Below are positions 26,138-37,039 of a stretch of DNA of 64,000 bases, one piece after another. Numbering within the stretch: the first letter of the stretch is position 1; the number at the start of each line of letters is the position of its first letter. The position numbers and the translations under genes were made by a program. The notes beneath the pieces were generated by a model. That model had not been told where the DNA came from. It ran no database searches and was given only the letters and a program-made list of their open reading frames with translations. This DNA is from Oikopleura dioica (lineage: Eukaryota > Chordata > Appendicularia > Copelata > Oikopleuridae): the NCBI GenBank assembly GCA_907165135.1, contig OU015567.1, positions 6,267,001 to 6,331,000 on the forward strand, read 5' to 3'.

Positions 26138-26483
26138 TCTGAAAAACTTTAACTCAAGACTTTTGAAGTCGAAAATTTAAGCTTGATCCTAACATTACTG
26201 TCATGGAAATGGGCTTATTGTGATTGGCATAATAAGGCACGACCATTTTTTCAAAGCAAAAACTATTCCTTATCATTATGGTCGAGTTAATAATTATAAT
26301 ATATTTTAATCGATGTACCTGCGGGCTTGAAGAAGATAAAACTAAAGAATAAAGTGATATAAAAGGTGAAAATAAACTGATTCTAGAAATAGTAACCGTA
26401 AAGCATCGCACTAGAATTTAAATTTGATTGATAATTATCAATTTGAAAATTTATACAGGGCAATTGACAGTAATAAATAGAGA
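26138..26483. promoter_or_regulatory. Divergent spacer between the array and COQ8
   Basis: AT-rich spacer. Its right end (GCAATTGACAGTAATAAATAGAGAATGATAAG region, near 26461-26491) is the same sequence that borders both LRR1 fragments, so it marks the duplication breakpoint. No clear promoter motif. Confidence 0.5.
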
Positions 26484-26835
26484 ATGATAAGCTTAATTTT
26501 CTCTGGTGACGCTAAAATGTCGCAATTCTTCTCGAAAAGGAAATCCCTCTTTCATAACCAATCAGCGCGCCGTAAAGATTCGAAAAAATTACAGCGAGAA
26601 AAATCACTATTTCGGCCTTGCAGAGAAAGAAAACCATCCAAAAAGAAAAGAAACGAGATGCTGGACGCATTGCTGATCGCAAGAGGAGCAAAAAAGCTCG
26701 CCCCAGAAGTCGGGAAAGCGATTTCTAAGAAAATTGCCCCTTCAAAATGCCCGTTAGAAATTCAGCCAGAGAAAATTCAAGCTATCGCTGGACCGTTTCT
26801 GAAATCTTACTCTGCTCAAGGTTAACTTCTTTGAA

Positions 26836-26925
26836 AAAACCTGTGTGGAAAACCTGAGTCAACGTCTAGAGACGTTACGCGGCTTTCAAGACCCTGACTC
26901 AGGATTCTACACAGGTTTTTTCCAA
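26836..26925. repeat. GCCGC-family foldback element in COQ8 intron
   Basis: AACCTGTGTGGAAAACCTGAGTCA pairs with CCTGACTCAGGATTCTACACAGGTT; the intron has little else. Shortest member of the palindromic family. Confidence 0.75.
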
Positions 26926-27512
26926 GCTCAGTTTATTAATCTACATTTCAGGAAGCTACACTGATTTGTACTTCGACATCCGAAAAAGTCTTCAAGCTCA
27001 AAATCTTCGCACACTCAAAAACGCCATTTTTCCACAACTCCTTCCTTGCTTCTTTCAAAAGAGGATCTTCTCAAAGCCCAAAAGTCCAAATCCGAACGAA
27101 TCCGAAACAAAGTCGAAGCTCGAAAATCCGCTCTTCAATCTGAGGCCCGCCAGAGACACGTTCCTTCAGGTGAATCGAGTGAATTTCCAGCTGTGCTTAC
27201 TGTCCTCTTCTGATTGTCAAAATAAACGCTCAAGAAACTCATTTTCTTCTTCTAGGTCGTCTTGAAAGATCTGTCGCTTTCGGAGCAGGAGCAATAGGCC
27301 TCGCCGCAAACGTTCTCAAAAATCGAATCACCTCTCAGGAGCCAGCTAGCGATCCGATTCTACGAACACTTGGGCTGACGGAAAATGATGTTTCTGAGCT
27401 TGTCGGCTTGCTTTGCAAAATGCGCGGAGCAGCGTTGAAGCTTGGACAGTTTTTGTCGATTCAAGATGATAATTTTATTTCGCCAGAATTACAGGTAAGC
27501 TTCAAATGAAAA

Positions 27513-27598
27513 ATATGCAAACCTGAGTCAGGATTTTTATGACTCGTCGCGGCTTCCTTGATCCTGACTCAGGTATTTTATACAGGTTTCCGATCCTA
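27513..27598. repeat. GCCGC-family foldback element in COQ8 intron
   Basis: AACCTGAGTCAGGAT on the left and ATCCTGACTCAGGTATTTTATACAGGTT on the right, around a short centre with CGCGGC. Confidence 0.7.
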
Positions 27599-27703
27599 GA
27601 ATTGACCGTTTTCGAATTTCAGGTCATCTTCGAGCGAGTGCGCCAAACAGCCGATTACATGCCTGAAAAGCAACTTCGAAAACAACTAGACACAGAACTA
27701 CCC

Positions 27704-28766
27704 GAGAGAGGCGATTTTCTGGCAGTTAGATTTTCTGGCAGTTAGACTTTCTGGCAAAGGCGATTTTCTGGCACTGCCAGAAAATCTAATATGCCAGAAA
27801 ATCTAATTTCAGAAAATCGCCTCTTTAATTTTGAATCTACAGTTAATGTTCCTGGAAGGTAAAAAATGGAGAGAAGAAAAGCTCGGAATTCATCTTCTGA
27901 TTCTTCTGAGGATGATTTCAAAAACTATTTGTGGGGCCGGAAATCGTAAAAACTGCAAGTGCAGTTTTCTTAAGCTCGTCAAGACGAGTCGAATGATGGG
28001 TCTAACTCTTGATAATTCTAAGGATTGACCGGTTTAACGACTGGTTACCGGAAAATCGTTGTCACGTTGTCACCGTTTTTGTTCTAGAAGTGATAATAGA
28101 CTAATGTTTGACACCAGAAATTGTTTCTTATAGTCAGTTCTCCTGCAGGGTAAAAGATGAAGGTTGTATCAATACTGAAGAGAGTTATCACTAAGAACAG
28201 TACATTTTACTAAAATTTTGTTGTTGCTGCACGTTCCTAATTTCTTGTACCATTTTCGCCAAAAATAGTATTTTAGTGATAACTCTCTTCAGAGAATTGA
28301 TTAAACCTTCATCTTTTACCCTGCAGGAGAACTGACTATAAGAGACAATTTCCGGTGTCAAACATTAGTCTATTATCACTTCTAGAACAAAAACGGCCGG
28401 TGACAACGTATTTTCCGGTAATCAGCCGGTAAACCGGTCAATCCTTAGAATTATCAGGAGTTAGACCCATCATTCGACTCGTCTTGACGAGCTTAAGAAA
28501 ACTGCACTTGCAGTTTTTTTACGATTTCCGGCCCCACAAATAGTTTTTTGAAATCATCCTCAAAAGAATCAGAAGATGAATTCCGAGCTTTTCTTCTCTC
28601 CGTTTTTTACCTTCCAGGATCATTAACTGTAGATTCAAAATTAAAGAGGCGATTTTCTGGCAGTTAGATTTTCTGGCATATTAGATTTTCTGGCAGTGCC
28701 AGAAAATCGCCTTTGCCAGAAAGTCTAACTGCCAGAAAATCTAACTGCCAGAAAATCGCCTCTCTC
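27704..28766. mobile_element. 1063-bp Mutator-like inverted-repeat element in a COQ8 exon
   Basis: Two arms of nearly 500 bp each are inverted copies, beginning GAGAGAGGCGATTTTCTGGC and ending with its exact inverse, with a loop near 28195-28270. It is flanked by the perfect 9-bp direct repeat GAACTACCC (27695-27703 and 28767-28775). Long terminal inverted repeats plus a 9-bp duplication are typical of Mutator-like elements. It contains subterminal TTTTCTGGCAGTTAGA repeats and no transposase-sized frame, so it is non-autonomous. Confidence 0.9.
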
Positions 28767-29857
28767 GAACTACCCGGCTGGGAAACCCGCTTTGCCGAAT
28801 TCGATCTTCAACCCTTTGCTGCCGCTTCTATTGGCCAAGTTCATCGAGCCAAGACTTTGGACGGAAAAGATGTTGCCGTCAAGGTCCAATACCCCGGAGT
28901 AGCTCAATCGTTTAATTCTGACATTGATAACTTGGTGATGGTGCTGAGGCCATTCATGGCGCGTTTGCCCGAGCAGTTGTTTTTACCGAAGATCATAGAT
29001 TTTGCGAGAAGAGAGCTGACGAGAGAATGCGATTACGAAAGAGAACTTCAAGCGAATCTTAGAATGAAAGAATACTTCAAGGATGATGAAGAATTCTTCG
29101 TCCCATCCGTCTACCCCGAATTATCAAGCGCCGCAGTCCTGACATCTGATTTCGTCGAAGGGGAAGTGATAGATCGACTAGACATCGATGCCCTCCCACA
29201 AGAAGAACGCGACTTTGTCGGCAAATCGCTCCTGAAACTTTGTATGAATGAAGTTTTTGTTCATCGATTCATGCAGACGGATCCGAACTTTGCTAACTTC
29301 TTGTACCAGCCAGGGTCCTTCAAGCTAAATCTTATCGACATGGGAGCGTGTGTTGGTAAGTTTATAGAACCTTAATCGTCTGGTAGAAGAAGCTCTTTTA
29401 GACTATCCAGCTAAATTTACAACGCCGTATATGCAACTTGTTTATGGAGCAGTAACGCATGACCGTGAACTGGTCTATGAAAAGTCAGTAGAATTGGGCT
29501 TTCTGACAGGAGCTGAGAGCCAAAAATGAAAGACGCTCATGTTGATTCCGTCATGATTGTTGGCGAACCTTACCAGGTACGGTCAAGAACTCTTTCCTGA
29601 AATCAACCTCAATCTAGCCCGATCCTTACGATTTCCATCAAAACGACATGACCGCAAAGATCGCTGAAAAAGTGCCGACAATGTTCGCCGAGCGCCTCAC
29701 CCCGCCGCCAGAAGAAACTTACACTCTTCACCGAAAACTCTCCGGCGCTTTCTTAATGTGTGGGAAAATTAAAGCCAAAGTATCCTGTAGAAATGACTTT
29801 ATCGAAACTCTTAGTAGGGCGGGTTATCCCGACCTTGCAGCTAGCCTAAAAGAATAA

Positions 29858-31064
29858 AAGATACCATTATCATTCCATAAATATCTAATTGCCTTTTTGT
29901 ATGAGAAAAAGTATTCAATCTGCTTTTTTGACTTGTGTCAAGCTCGTTAGGGCGGCTAGAGAAGAGAAGTGAGTGCGGCTCGTGGGAAGTCAAGGACCAT
30001 AAATTAATGTATTCGAGCAGTTTCCGACGCTTTTTTTGGAAAAGAAAAGAAGAGTTCTCACGCTTCTGAAGTATAAAAAACCGCACTTCGAGCCTCTAAC
30101 TTTCCCTTCCCATGAGGAGGAGGGCGACCCTTAATTGTTCCTAATGCAGGGACTTAATAACTCTGAAAGCAAATGACACATGTGACATGTCGAACATGGG
30201 AATTAAAAACAATCAATTATCATTTGAAAAGCTTTTTAATAGAAGAAGATTTGAATCCTGTAGTTTGTCCCTGCAAAGAGCTGTGGGAAGATCGCGTGGT
30301 CAGATAATTCTGCAAGACAAATAGTAATTTACTATCTATTGAAGCTTATACCCATAAAATGCGTGCCCATTTTTCCGGAGAGATAAATCTTTCCGGGTCT
30401 CACTTTCACTCTCACCCACTTTTTGTATGACAGATACTGTAATTGCTCGTTTTTACGTAGACATATAAAGATGATCATTAAGGACAATTTTCAAAAGAGC
30501 AAAAGAGCCATTTGATTGCGAGTTACGAAGTTAAACGCCATGGGAAACGAGATTAACCAGAAAAAAAACGGCAACAAAAGTTAATAAGAGCGATCTTTTT
30601 CCCATAAAAATCACACTTGAACAGACCAATCTAAATTTCCTGGAAAGCCGCGGATCATAAAACACCGCGGTTATTTTTTTAAAAGCGTAATTACGAATTT
30701 ATTCTCATTTGATTCATGAAACAGGAATTCGCGTTTGCCAAAATGCTGATGATGAGAAACATGACTGGGTGCTTATTCCGGTTTCCCAGGCGCGGCTGGA
30801 GTCACACCAAGGCGCGCTCCACCACCAAAAAGGCGATCAGCATCATTCAAACGCAAAACCGCTTAATCCCTCACTATCGCTCACTATCCCGGTGCAGGGG
30901 CACCTTTTCCCATCCCACCAGTCACCGCCCGGTCACCTGGCGCTCCATTTCATGGAATTACTGCTTTTACTTCTTATCAAGAATATTTTTTCTCATGCGC
31001 TTGCTTTAAAAATATCAAAAGACCATTTCAAAATGAACGAATTCACGGAGGAAGTCCTCAACTG
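29858..31064. other. Intergenic region without a supported gene
   Basis: Contains a TATA-like GAAGTATAAAAAACC near 30070 with no convincing coding frame after it. Short frames around 30710-31100 lack family or codon support. Confidence 0.4.
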
Positions 31065-31268
31065 GGTTCAAAACATGAGTCAGGAAAACCAAGCCAGGGC
31101 ACTGTAACGGCTTTGATTAAAAGCCGCGTAGCGGCTTTTCTAAAAACGAAGCCGCGAAGCGGCTTCGCCATTATAAGGATTCAAATCCACTACCTACATA
31201 TTGTAGCGAAGCCGCTTTAAATCCATCGCTTTCTGGACCCTGACTCGTGATTTTCTACACAGGCCAGC
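31065..31268. repeat. GCCGC-family foldback element
   Basis: ACATGAGTCAGGAAAACC at the left, AAGCCGCGTAGCGGCTTTTC and GAAGCCGCGAAGCGGCTTCG inside, and CCCTGACTCGTGATTTTCTA at the right. Confidence 0.75.
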
Positions 31269-31625
31269 TCCTACTGTTCCAGAATCGGGGAGCAGTCCTT
31301 CTCCACAAATAACCTAATTTCTTTACTGTCTGAAAATATGCCTCTGAAAATTGGTCTGTGGGAGCGTCGAGCTGCCCTTTAGGTTGACCAGTTGATTGTT
31401 CTGCCGGCGTGGACCGGATGATCCTTTTCCCAGGCAGATTAGCTCGCTCCTGAGTTGATCCGCCGCCGCAAGTTTCGAGATTTATACTCGCTCTTGAGCA
31501 TGGGAACTCAAATAACGAATTCGCGCACCGAATAAAGGCCATAAACTTCGCTTAGAGCACGGAACATTCCAATTCAAAATGAGTTATGAAAATACAGTAT
31601 TTTTCGCTTCTTTCTTTTGAAATAT

Positions 31626-32381
31626 TTATTTATATAAAGTTTGAGGTGTTTGAAATTTTGAGGAGGATTTGACTGTTTTAAAAAAAGGTGAAGCAGCAAA
31701 AAATGGTGTGAGTTGAATTTTTAAACGCGTTTTAATCCGAGTCGTCAAAGTCGCTGGGAACGGGGAGGGTTCGCGGGAGAGACCGAGGAGCTCCATCAGG
31801 TTCTGGATCATTTGCGGGTGCCGGCTCGCGTAGTGGAAGATGGTCCAGCCACCGTGTGAGGCTACGTGCGCGGAGACACCGGTTGATATCAGCGCCTGAA
31901 GAAAAGTGAGTCAAAATTGTTTTTTCCTTTGATAAAATAAGGAGTTCTTAGTGTATCAAGACTTTGGTAACCTTTTCCTGAGAACAGATGTTCTTGTGCA
32001 TTCTAAGTGCGTACCAGCAGGACTGTATAAGGTAAAATATTTATATAAATAATTATTTTTAACAATTAAGGTTCTTACCTTTACAAGTTCAAAATCGTTC
32101 AAAATCACCGCCGCGTGGAGCCCATTCCATCCCCTTTGATCGAAAACGTCAAAATCCACGTTTCGCCGAAACTCGCAATCCTGAAGAATCTGCTTTTGAA
32201 CTTCCTGAAGAACTTGCTCCATTCTCTCGGGCGAATGAGATCTTCTGCGGCTTTGTTTCTTGCGTTTCTGCAGGTGAACTGCGTCCTTCTCTGCTCGATT
32301 CTCAGTGGAGAAACTGGCGGGGTCTCCATTTTCGATGAGTTTCTTTCTCTGGCGGTTGAAAACTGGTTCAAAAACGAGCAA
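31626..32381 (-). CDS. Small ankyrin-repeat protein
   Basis: Three exons in one frame: 32080-32381 (ending FQRGWNGLHAAVILNDFELVK-like, with DVFDQRGWNGLHAAVILNDF as an ankyrin helix pair), a 51-base exon near 31971-32021 (SCWYALRMHKNICSQEK), and 31626-31893 (ALISTGVSAHVASHGGWTIF then HYASRHPQMIQNLMELLGLS, a second ankyrin repeat). The upstream part is Lys/Arg-rich (RKKQSRRRSHSPERMEQVLQ). The first in-frame ATG is the MEQVLQEVQ methionine near 32225; the real 5' end may lie in an exon I could not place. Partner unknown; the family of ankyrin proteins is not resolved. Confidence 0.55.
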
Positions 32382-32639
32382 AAGAGTGTGTAGCGTTGAG
32401 CGTTTTTCACGAACACCAGCTTCCCAGAGAGACTCCCGAGATGACTATTAGCCCAATTGAGTTTTTCTGAATTTAAAATAGAAACTTGGACGATAAAGGC
32501 AGCGTCGCGCGGGGTGGTCAGCGCCGCTCGTTGCGCGCGACGCCGCTGAGGGAGCGTCCAACAGCGCCAAATTCAGAAAGAACACCTGCTCAGATGAACG
32601 CAGATGATCCTCCTCCTTCCCGTGCATTTGTAAGACCCA

Positions 32640-32925
32640 AAACCCTCTCCAAACCTGAGTCAGGGTCCTGGAAAAGCAGCGTAGCGGCTTTTCTTTAAAA
32701 ATTAGCCGCAGAGCGGCTCTGAGCTGGGCTCAGCAACTTGAGTCAGGTTTTGAAGAGTTTATATCAAAAGCCGCGTAGCGGCTTCGCCAATATTTTAAAA
32801 TAGAGAAAATTGATTGGTTTGCGAAGCCGCTTTGCGGCTTCGTTAAAAAGCCGCTACGCGGCTTTTCATATAAGCTCTTCAAAACTTGACTCAGGTTTTC
32901 TATACAGGTTGCCGAGCTCAAGCTT
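32640..32925. repeat. Nested GCCGC-family foldback elements
   Basis: A partial copy (AACCTGAGTCAGGGTCCTGG, GCAGCGTAGCGGC) abuts a complete palindrome from GAGCTGGGCTCAGCAACTTG to CAGGTTGCCGAGCTC, with AAAGCCGCGTAGCGGCTTCG and its inverse inside. Confidence 0.75.
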
Positions 32926-33409
32926 TGAGAAAAGGCGATTCCGACCTATTTTTAATTCAGTATTTTAGTTGACTAAAGAGATCGCAAAAGAGTGCATTTT
33001 GAGAGACAAACAAACTAAAAACGGTCTGATAGACTGTACCCTTGTATGTTGGGAAGTAGGGATTTCAGACGGCGCCTGAAAAGCTGTGAGAAATGAGCGA
33101 GTTTGAGAAGGTCATTTTGAGCGAGTCAGATGTAAGAAGACAAAGTGTCACTTATCTGTATCTTGGGCGTGGGAAGGGAAGGAACGGTCAGCGGCGAAAA
33201 TTTTTTCGAGGAGCGGCGGGGTAGCTTTAAACTTGGCAGGAGCCCGGATCCCACGGATACGACATCGCGAAATTAAGGGCGCCAATTTTCAGCAAGGTTC
33301 CCAAGCGAACAGCCGAACATGCCGGAGTCCGGACAACAATGCCGAAACCGGCGAGAAGTTATTTGTCAGATTGGCCTACTTTTCGTGGAACTCGTGATTA
33401 TTCGACCGG
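32926..33409. other. Intergenic region without a supported gene
   Basis: No coding frame or RNA gene recognised; moderately GC-rich around 33170-33370. Confidence 0.35.
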
Positions 33410-33680
33410 AATAGACAACTTCATCTTTCAGGAAAATTCAGCTTGAATGTCAGCTTTGCGGAAATCTGTGAAAAACCTGAGTCAGGGTCCTGAAAGAGCT
33501 TTGGTAAAACGAATATTGCTATTATTTTTTGAATAATTTTCTAATGAATAATTTCTTCTAGTGATTTTTTAAATAAAGCTCAGTTAGGACCCTGGCTCAG
33601 GTTTCTTCACAGGTTTCGGAAAAGCTGACATTCAAGTTCAATTTTCCTGAAAATTGAAGATTGTCTACTCGACTTGCTGA
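33410..33680. repeat. Long palindrome containing a foldback core
   Basis: Arms of about 90 bp: AATAGACAACTTCATCTTTC through GAATGTCAGCTTTGCGGAAA to CCTGAGTCAGGGTCCTGAAA on the left, and the imperfect inverse on the right, around an AT-rich centre. The core is the same CCTGAGTCAGGGTC unit as the GCCGC family but the outer arms are different. Confidence 0.7.
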
Positions 33681-34814
33681 GCTGAGCAATTTAGCCGGGT
33701 AAAGTTTTACTGTTTTTCTTTTACAAAAGCAATAAAATTTGGAAATTTGTTTATATGGGGACGGGGCGGGTTCTCATGGAGCGTTTCCCGTGTGAACTTT
33801 AAAATTAAGTTATTTACGGCTCTTTTTCTGGCTAAAGCGCGTAATAATCGGCGCCACCTAAGTTATTGAGCAGATAATGTGTCCCAGGCAGTTGTTAGAG
33901 TACCTCTTGGCCAACTTGGTGATTATGATTTCGGCCCTCATTCCCAGGCGAAACAATTCATGAGAAAAAATCCTGAATCCGCAAAATCCAAAAATTAAAC
34001 AGCTGCCGTCCCACCGTCCTAAACGCGCAAATGGCCACATTCAAATCCCATCTTTTTATTATTTTACTAAAGTAAATAAAATCACAAATCATACCAAAAT
34101 AAATGAAGATTCAGCCCTTCTCTAGAATTTTCGAGAGCCAGAGTTAGAGACTCTCAGATCCTCACCTTATCTTTCAATTAAGGACCCCCACCCCTTGTTT
34201 ACCCCAAAATTATTAACAGGGTCCTTAATAAAGATAAATAACTTTAAATTGATGATAAAATGTCAATATCATTCCCTAAATTGTTGATTCGACTCAAAAA
34301 ATCATCAAAATTGACAATTTAGGGCTTTTCCCGACGATTTATCAGCAATTTTGGGCCGCTTTTATAGAATTCAAATTCAATATTCCGGTATGAAAAATTA
34401 TATACATAGTATCTTTGAAAAGTGTGAGAATAACATTTAAAATGCGTGAAGTTTTTAGTACTCTCCCAAGCTCCGGGAGAGCGTGAAATCTAAAGTTTAA
34501 AAAATCCATCAGATGTCACGTGATAAATTATTGACCGGAATGGAGCGATTTTCCCAGTCTCTTGTTGATGAGCACCAGCACTGTATCAATGTCATCTCAC
34601 CGCACATCGAAACAGAATTTATGACAAACACTGCATTCTCGAGCACATGTGTTAATCGTGTGAACGTATTCAGAAGAGTCCCTCTTCAGAGCGCACTCAC
34701 AGCTAGTTTTTTGAACCTTTTACAATTATTCCTCAGAAATAAGAGCGTAGAAATCAGTTTCTACAAAGTAGAATCAATTTATTGAAAAAGAAGTTCTTTC
34801 CTCCTTGATATCAA
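33681..34814. other. Intergenic region without a supported gene
   Basis: AT-rich, with one short frame at 34513-34785 that has no family or splice support. Nothing else recognised. Confidence 0.35.
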
Positions 34815-37039
34815 ATGAATTCCGCCACTGCTTTCTATTTCGAAGTGATACCCTTAAAAATCGAAATCGATTTTCTTAAAATATGTTTTAAAAAATGCAT
34901 TTCAAAAATTAGAAGCGCCGTATCATCACAATTTTGGAACGGCTTTGAAAATGTCAAAAGCGTCGTTCTACTTGGACTCTTCATGATGCTAACAAGTGTC
35001 CTACATTTATCAACAGCATGCCAGGGACTTTATAAACCTCCGTCGGCGGAAGTTCATACCCTCATTATCGCTCGTTTTTTCCACGTGGACAGTTTTTTAG
35101 ATGAGAAAAATACTCCTATCCTTTGTTGGATTTTTGAATGCAGAGAAAATCCTCATCGAAAAATGTTCCAAAAAGACATAGAAATCGTCCGAGGATCTGG
35201 CGGATTCATCGACAGTCTGAGCAGAGAGAATATCAAATGCCCTAGTTGGTATCAATCCTGGCAGGGATATGAGCGCTGCTATCCGCAAAAAGAGTTTGAC
35301 TGGTGCTGGGACGTACGGCCGTATTGCTCTAAGGTGGGTTAATTTGCACTGTCTATTATTCAGTGTATATTACTGTCAGAGGGAAAAGCATGTGAGCCAG
35401 AAAATAGTGATAATCGATGATGACACCCTTATTTTCAATAAAACCCTTTTTTCAAGGTAAAAGTGCGATTCACCCACTTTGCGGTAGAAGAGCAATCCAA
35501 ATTCCTCCAAAACTGGCACGGTCTCACTGGCGAAGATGTCTGCATCGATAGCGTGGGAGTCGCATGGGCGAACTCTACGCGCGTCTTTTGCGACGAATCG
35601 CATCAGAACTCCCGGGAATTCACATTCTCCGACAACAAGGAGTACGATCCGAATTTGTTGGGTTGGTTTTCGTGGGTTGAACTCGACGCGGCAGAATTTG
35701 CGATTAGGTTCTCGTCGCGTGAGTTGGGTGCAAGTGGCTCCGCGAGTTTCGTTGGATTTGGGCTTCAGGGAGGTTGCTTTAAAATTTATCCAAGAAAGAA
35801 CAGTAATGAAAACATGATTCAAAGCAAAAATGAAAGTGGGAATGCCTCGACACGATCTTCGATGAATGCTTGAATGAGACGCACTCATGCGATTTTAACC
35901 AAAAGTGCATTGACTTGGATAATGGATTCACTTGCGTAGATCAAGGCTCAAGTTCGGTTATACAGTTTTAAATTCGGCCAAGTAACATTAATATTTTCTG
36001 GGAGGTAGATCAATTTTAAACGGTCACTTTGTCCTGCTGCCCATAAGAAGATACTCTTCCTTGATTTCACCGTGAATTTTAATCGAACTTAACTCAGCCA
36101 AGAAACCATCGATCTGATCCTAGAAGAAGTTCCATCAAGCACGCTGATCAAAGAACGCTCCCTGCAGGTAGAATTATCTGCAGTTTTTCTTAATATTTGA
36201 TATTTTTTAAAGATGAAAGAGTTTGGATGTGCTACTTGCCATCAGAATGCCGACTGCGTGAATAGCAAATGTGTGTGTAGAGATGGTTTTAAAGGCACCG
36301 GCTATTCCTGCGTTCCATTAGGTAATGGTTCATCATATGTTTTTTATCGTCGTTTGCTGCCGGTGATATTGGCCGCAGTCTGCCACTTTTCCAGCCCAAT
36401 AAATATCTTTATAGCTGGAAGATGCAGCAAAAAGGCCAGAAATCCATGCTCAAAAAACGCCATCTGCGAAGAACAACCCGGAAAGGCACCTCCAAAATGC
36501 ACTTGTAAAGAAGGATACACGGGCTCTGGAAAGAAGTGCATCAAAAGCTCGAAAATCTGCAGCGAGGAGTGCGATAAAAACGCGATTTGCATCAACTCCG
36601 AGTGTATTTGCAATGTTGGGTTCAATGGAGATGGACGGACATGCAAAAAATGTAGGTTCGATTCTATCTGATTTTTTGTTAAATCAAATCTACAGTGGCA
36701 TATACTGAAGAGCCCGTGCAGAAGCCAGAGGCTAAATCATCAGCTTGTGTTCTTAGCGAGCCTGAGCCGGGCTCATCATGCTTCCAGACTTTGGAAAGGA
36801 TGAGCGCCTTTGTCACGTGCGAAGACTCGTTCAAGAGCGCGCTCAAAAGGGATAAGCTGATTCTGAAGATGGGCGAGCTCCTCGATCGCTTCTGCATCGA
36901 GCTCGAGGAGAATCGACCGGACAGGTGCGTGGATGTCACAACGCCGATCGCGATTTTGTACAATAAAATGATGAGGGTTTCTTCTTTCTCGCAGTGGCTA
37001 GAGACATTGCGTCAACAGGAATGTTCTACCAGAGAATAA
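34815..37039 (+). CDS. Secreted CUB/EGF-domain protein
   Basis: Multi-exon gene. A hydrophobic stretch VVLLGLFMMLTSVLHLSTAC could be the signal sequence, so the true start may be internal or in another exon. Cys-containing segment YQSWQGYERCYPQKEFDWCW is followed, after a 125-bp intron, by a CUB-like domain (VKVRFTHFAVEEQSKFLQNW ... AEFAIRFSSRELG ... SASFVGFGLQGGCF). EGF-like modules follow: DECLNETHSCDFNQKCIDLD, CATCHQNADCVNSKCVCRDG, NPCSKNAICEEQ, CKEGYTGSGKKC and ECDKNAICINSECICNVGFN. A donor GTAGGTTCG in phase 1 leads to a Cys-poor C-terminal domain (LAYTEEPVQKPEAK to RQQECSTRE). Extracellular. If the organism is a larvacean, a house (oikosin-type) or matrix protein is possible, but this is only inference. 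Confidence 0.6.
36054..36068 (+). repeat. Dispersed intron motif, copy 4
   Basis: CTCTTCCTTGATTTC, perfect match, in an intron of the CUB/EGF gene, sense orientation, about 35 bases before its CTCAG acceptor. Confidence 0.8.

Larger units (their letters stand above)
26484..29857 (+). pseudogene. COQ8: COQ8/ADCK3 (UbiB-family atypical kinase), disrupted
   Basis: COQ8 supports coenzyme Q synthesis in mitochondria. Recognised parts: SEARQRHVPSGRLERSVAFG before the family motif; the KxGQ exon LCKMRGAALKLGQFLSIQDD; IFERVRQTADYMPEKQLRKQ; the A-rich loop PFAAASIGQVHRAKTL; QYPGVAQSFNSDIDNL; RRELTRECDYERE; HRFMQTDPNFANFLY; and the end RLTPPPEETYTLHRKLSGAF. Lesions: a 1063-bp transposon interrupts the exon after LDTELP; the N-terminal exon frame that carries KEDLLKAQKSKSERIRNK is preceded by a stop; a one-base frameshift near 29525 separates GFLTGAESQ from MKDAHVDSVMIVGEPY; and the usual DFG reads DMG. 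The small introns are otherwise canonical. Either a pseudogene or a damaged allele. Confidence 0.8.

Noticed and set aside
30709-31107. 132-codon plus-strand frame
   Set aside because: Overlaps a foldback element at its 3' end, no family match, a competing frame exists in the same place.
31180-31195. GGATTCAAATCC resembling a tRNA B box
   Set aside because: No A box or cloverleaf can be formed; it lies inside a foldback element.
32486-32698. Arg-rich frame MDDKGSVARGGQRRS
   Set aside because: Runs into a repeat element and has no family, start context or splice support.
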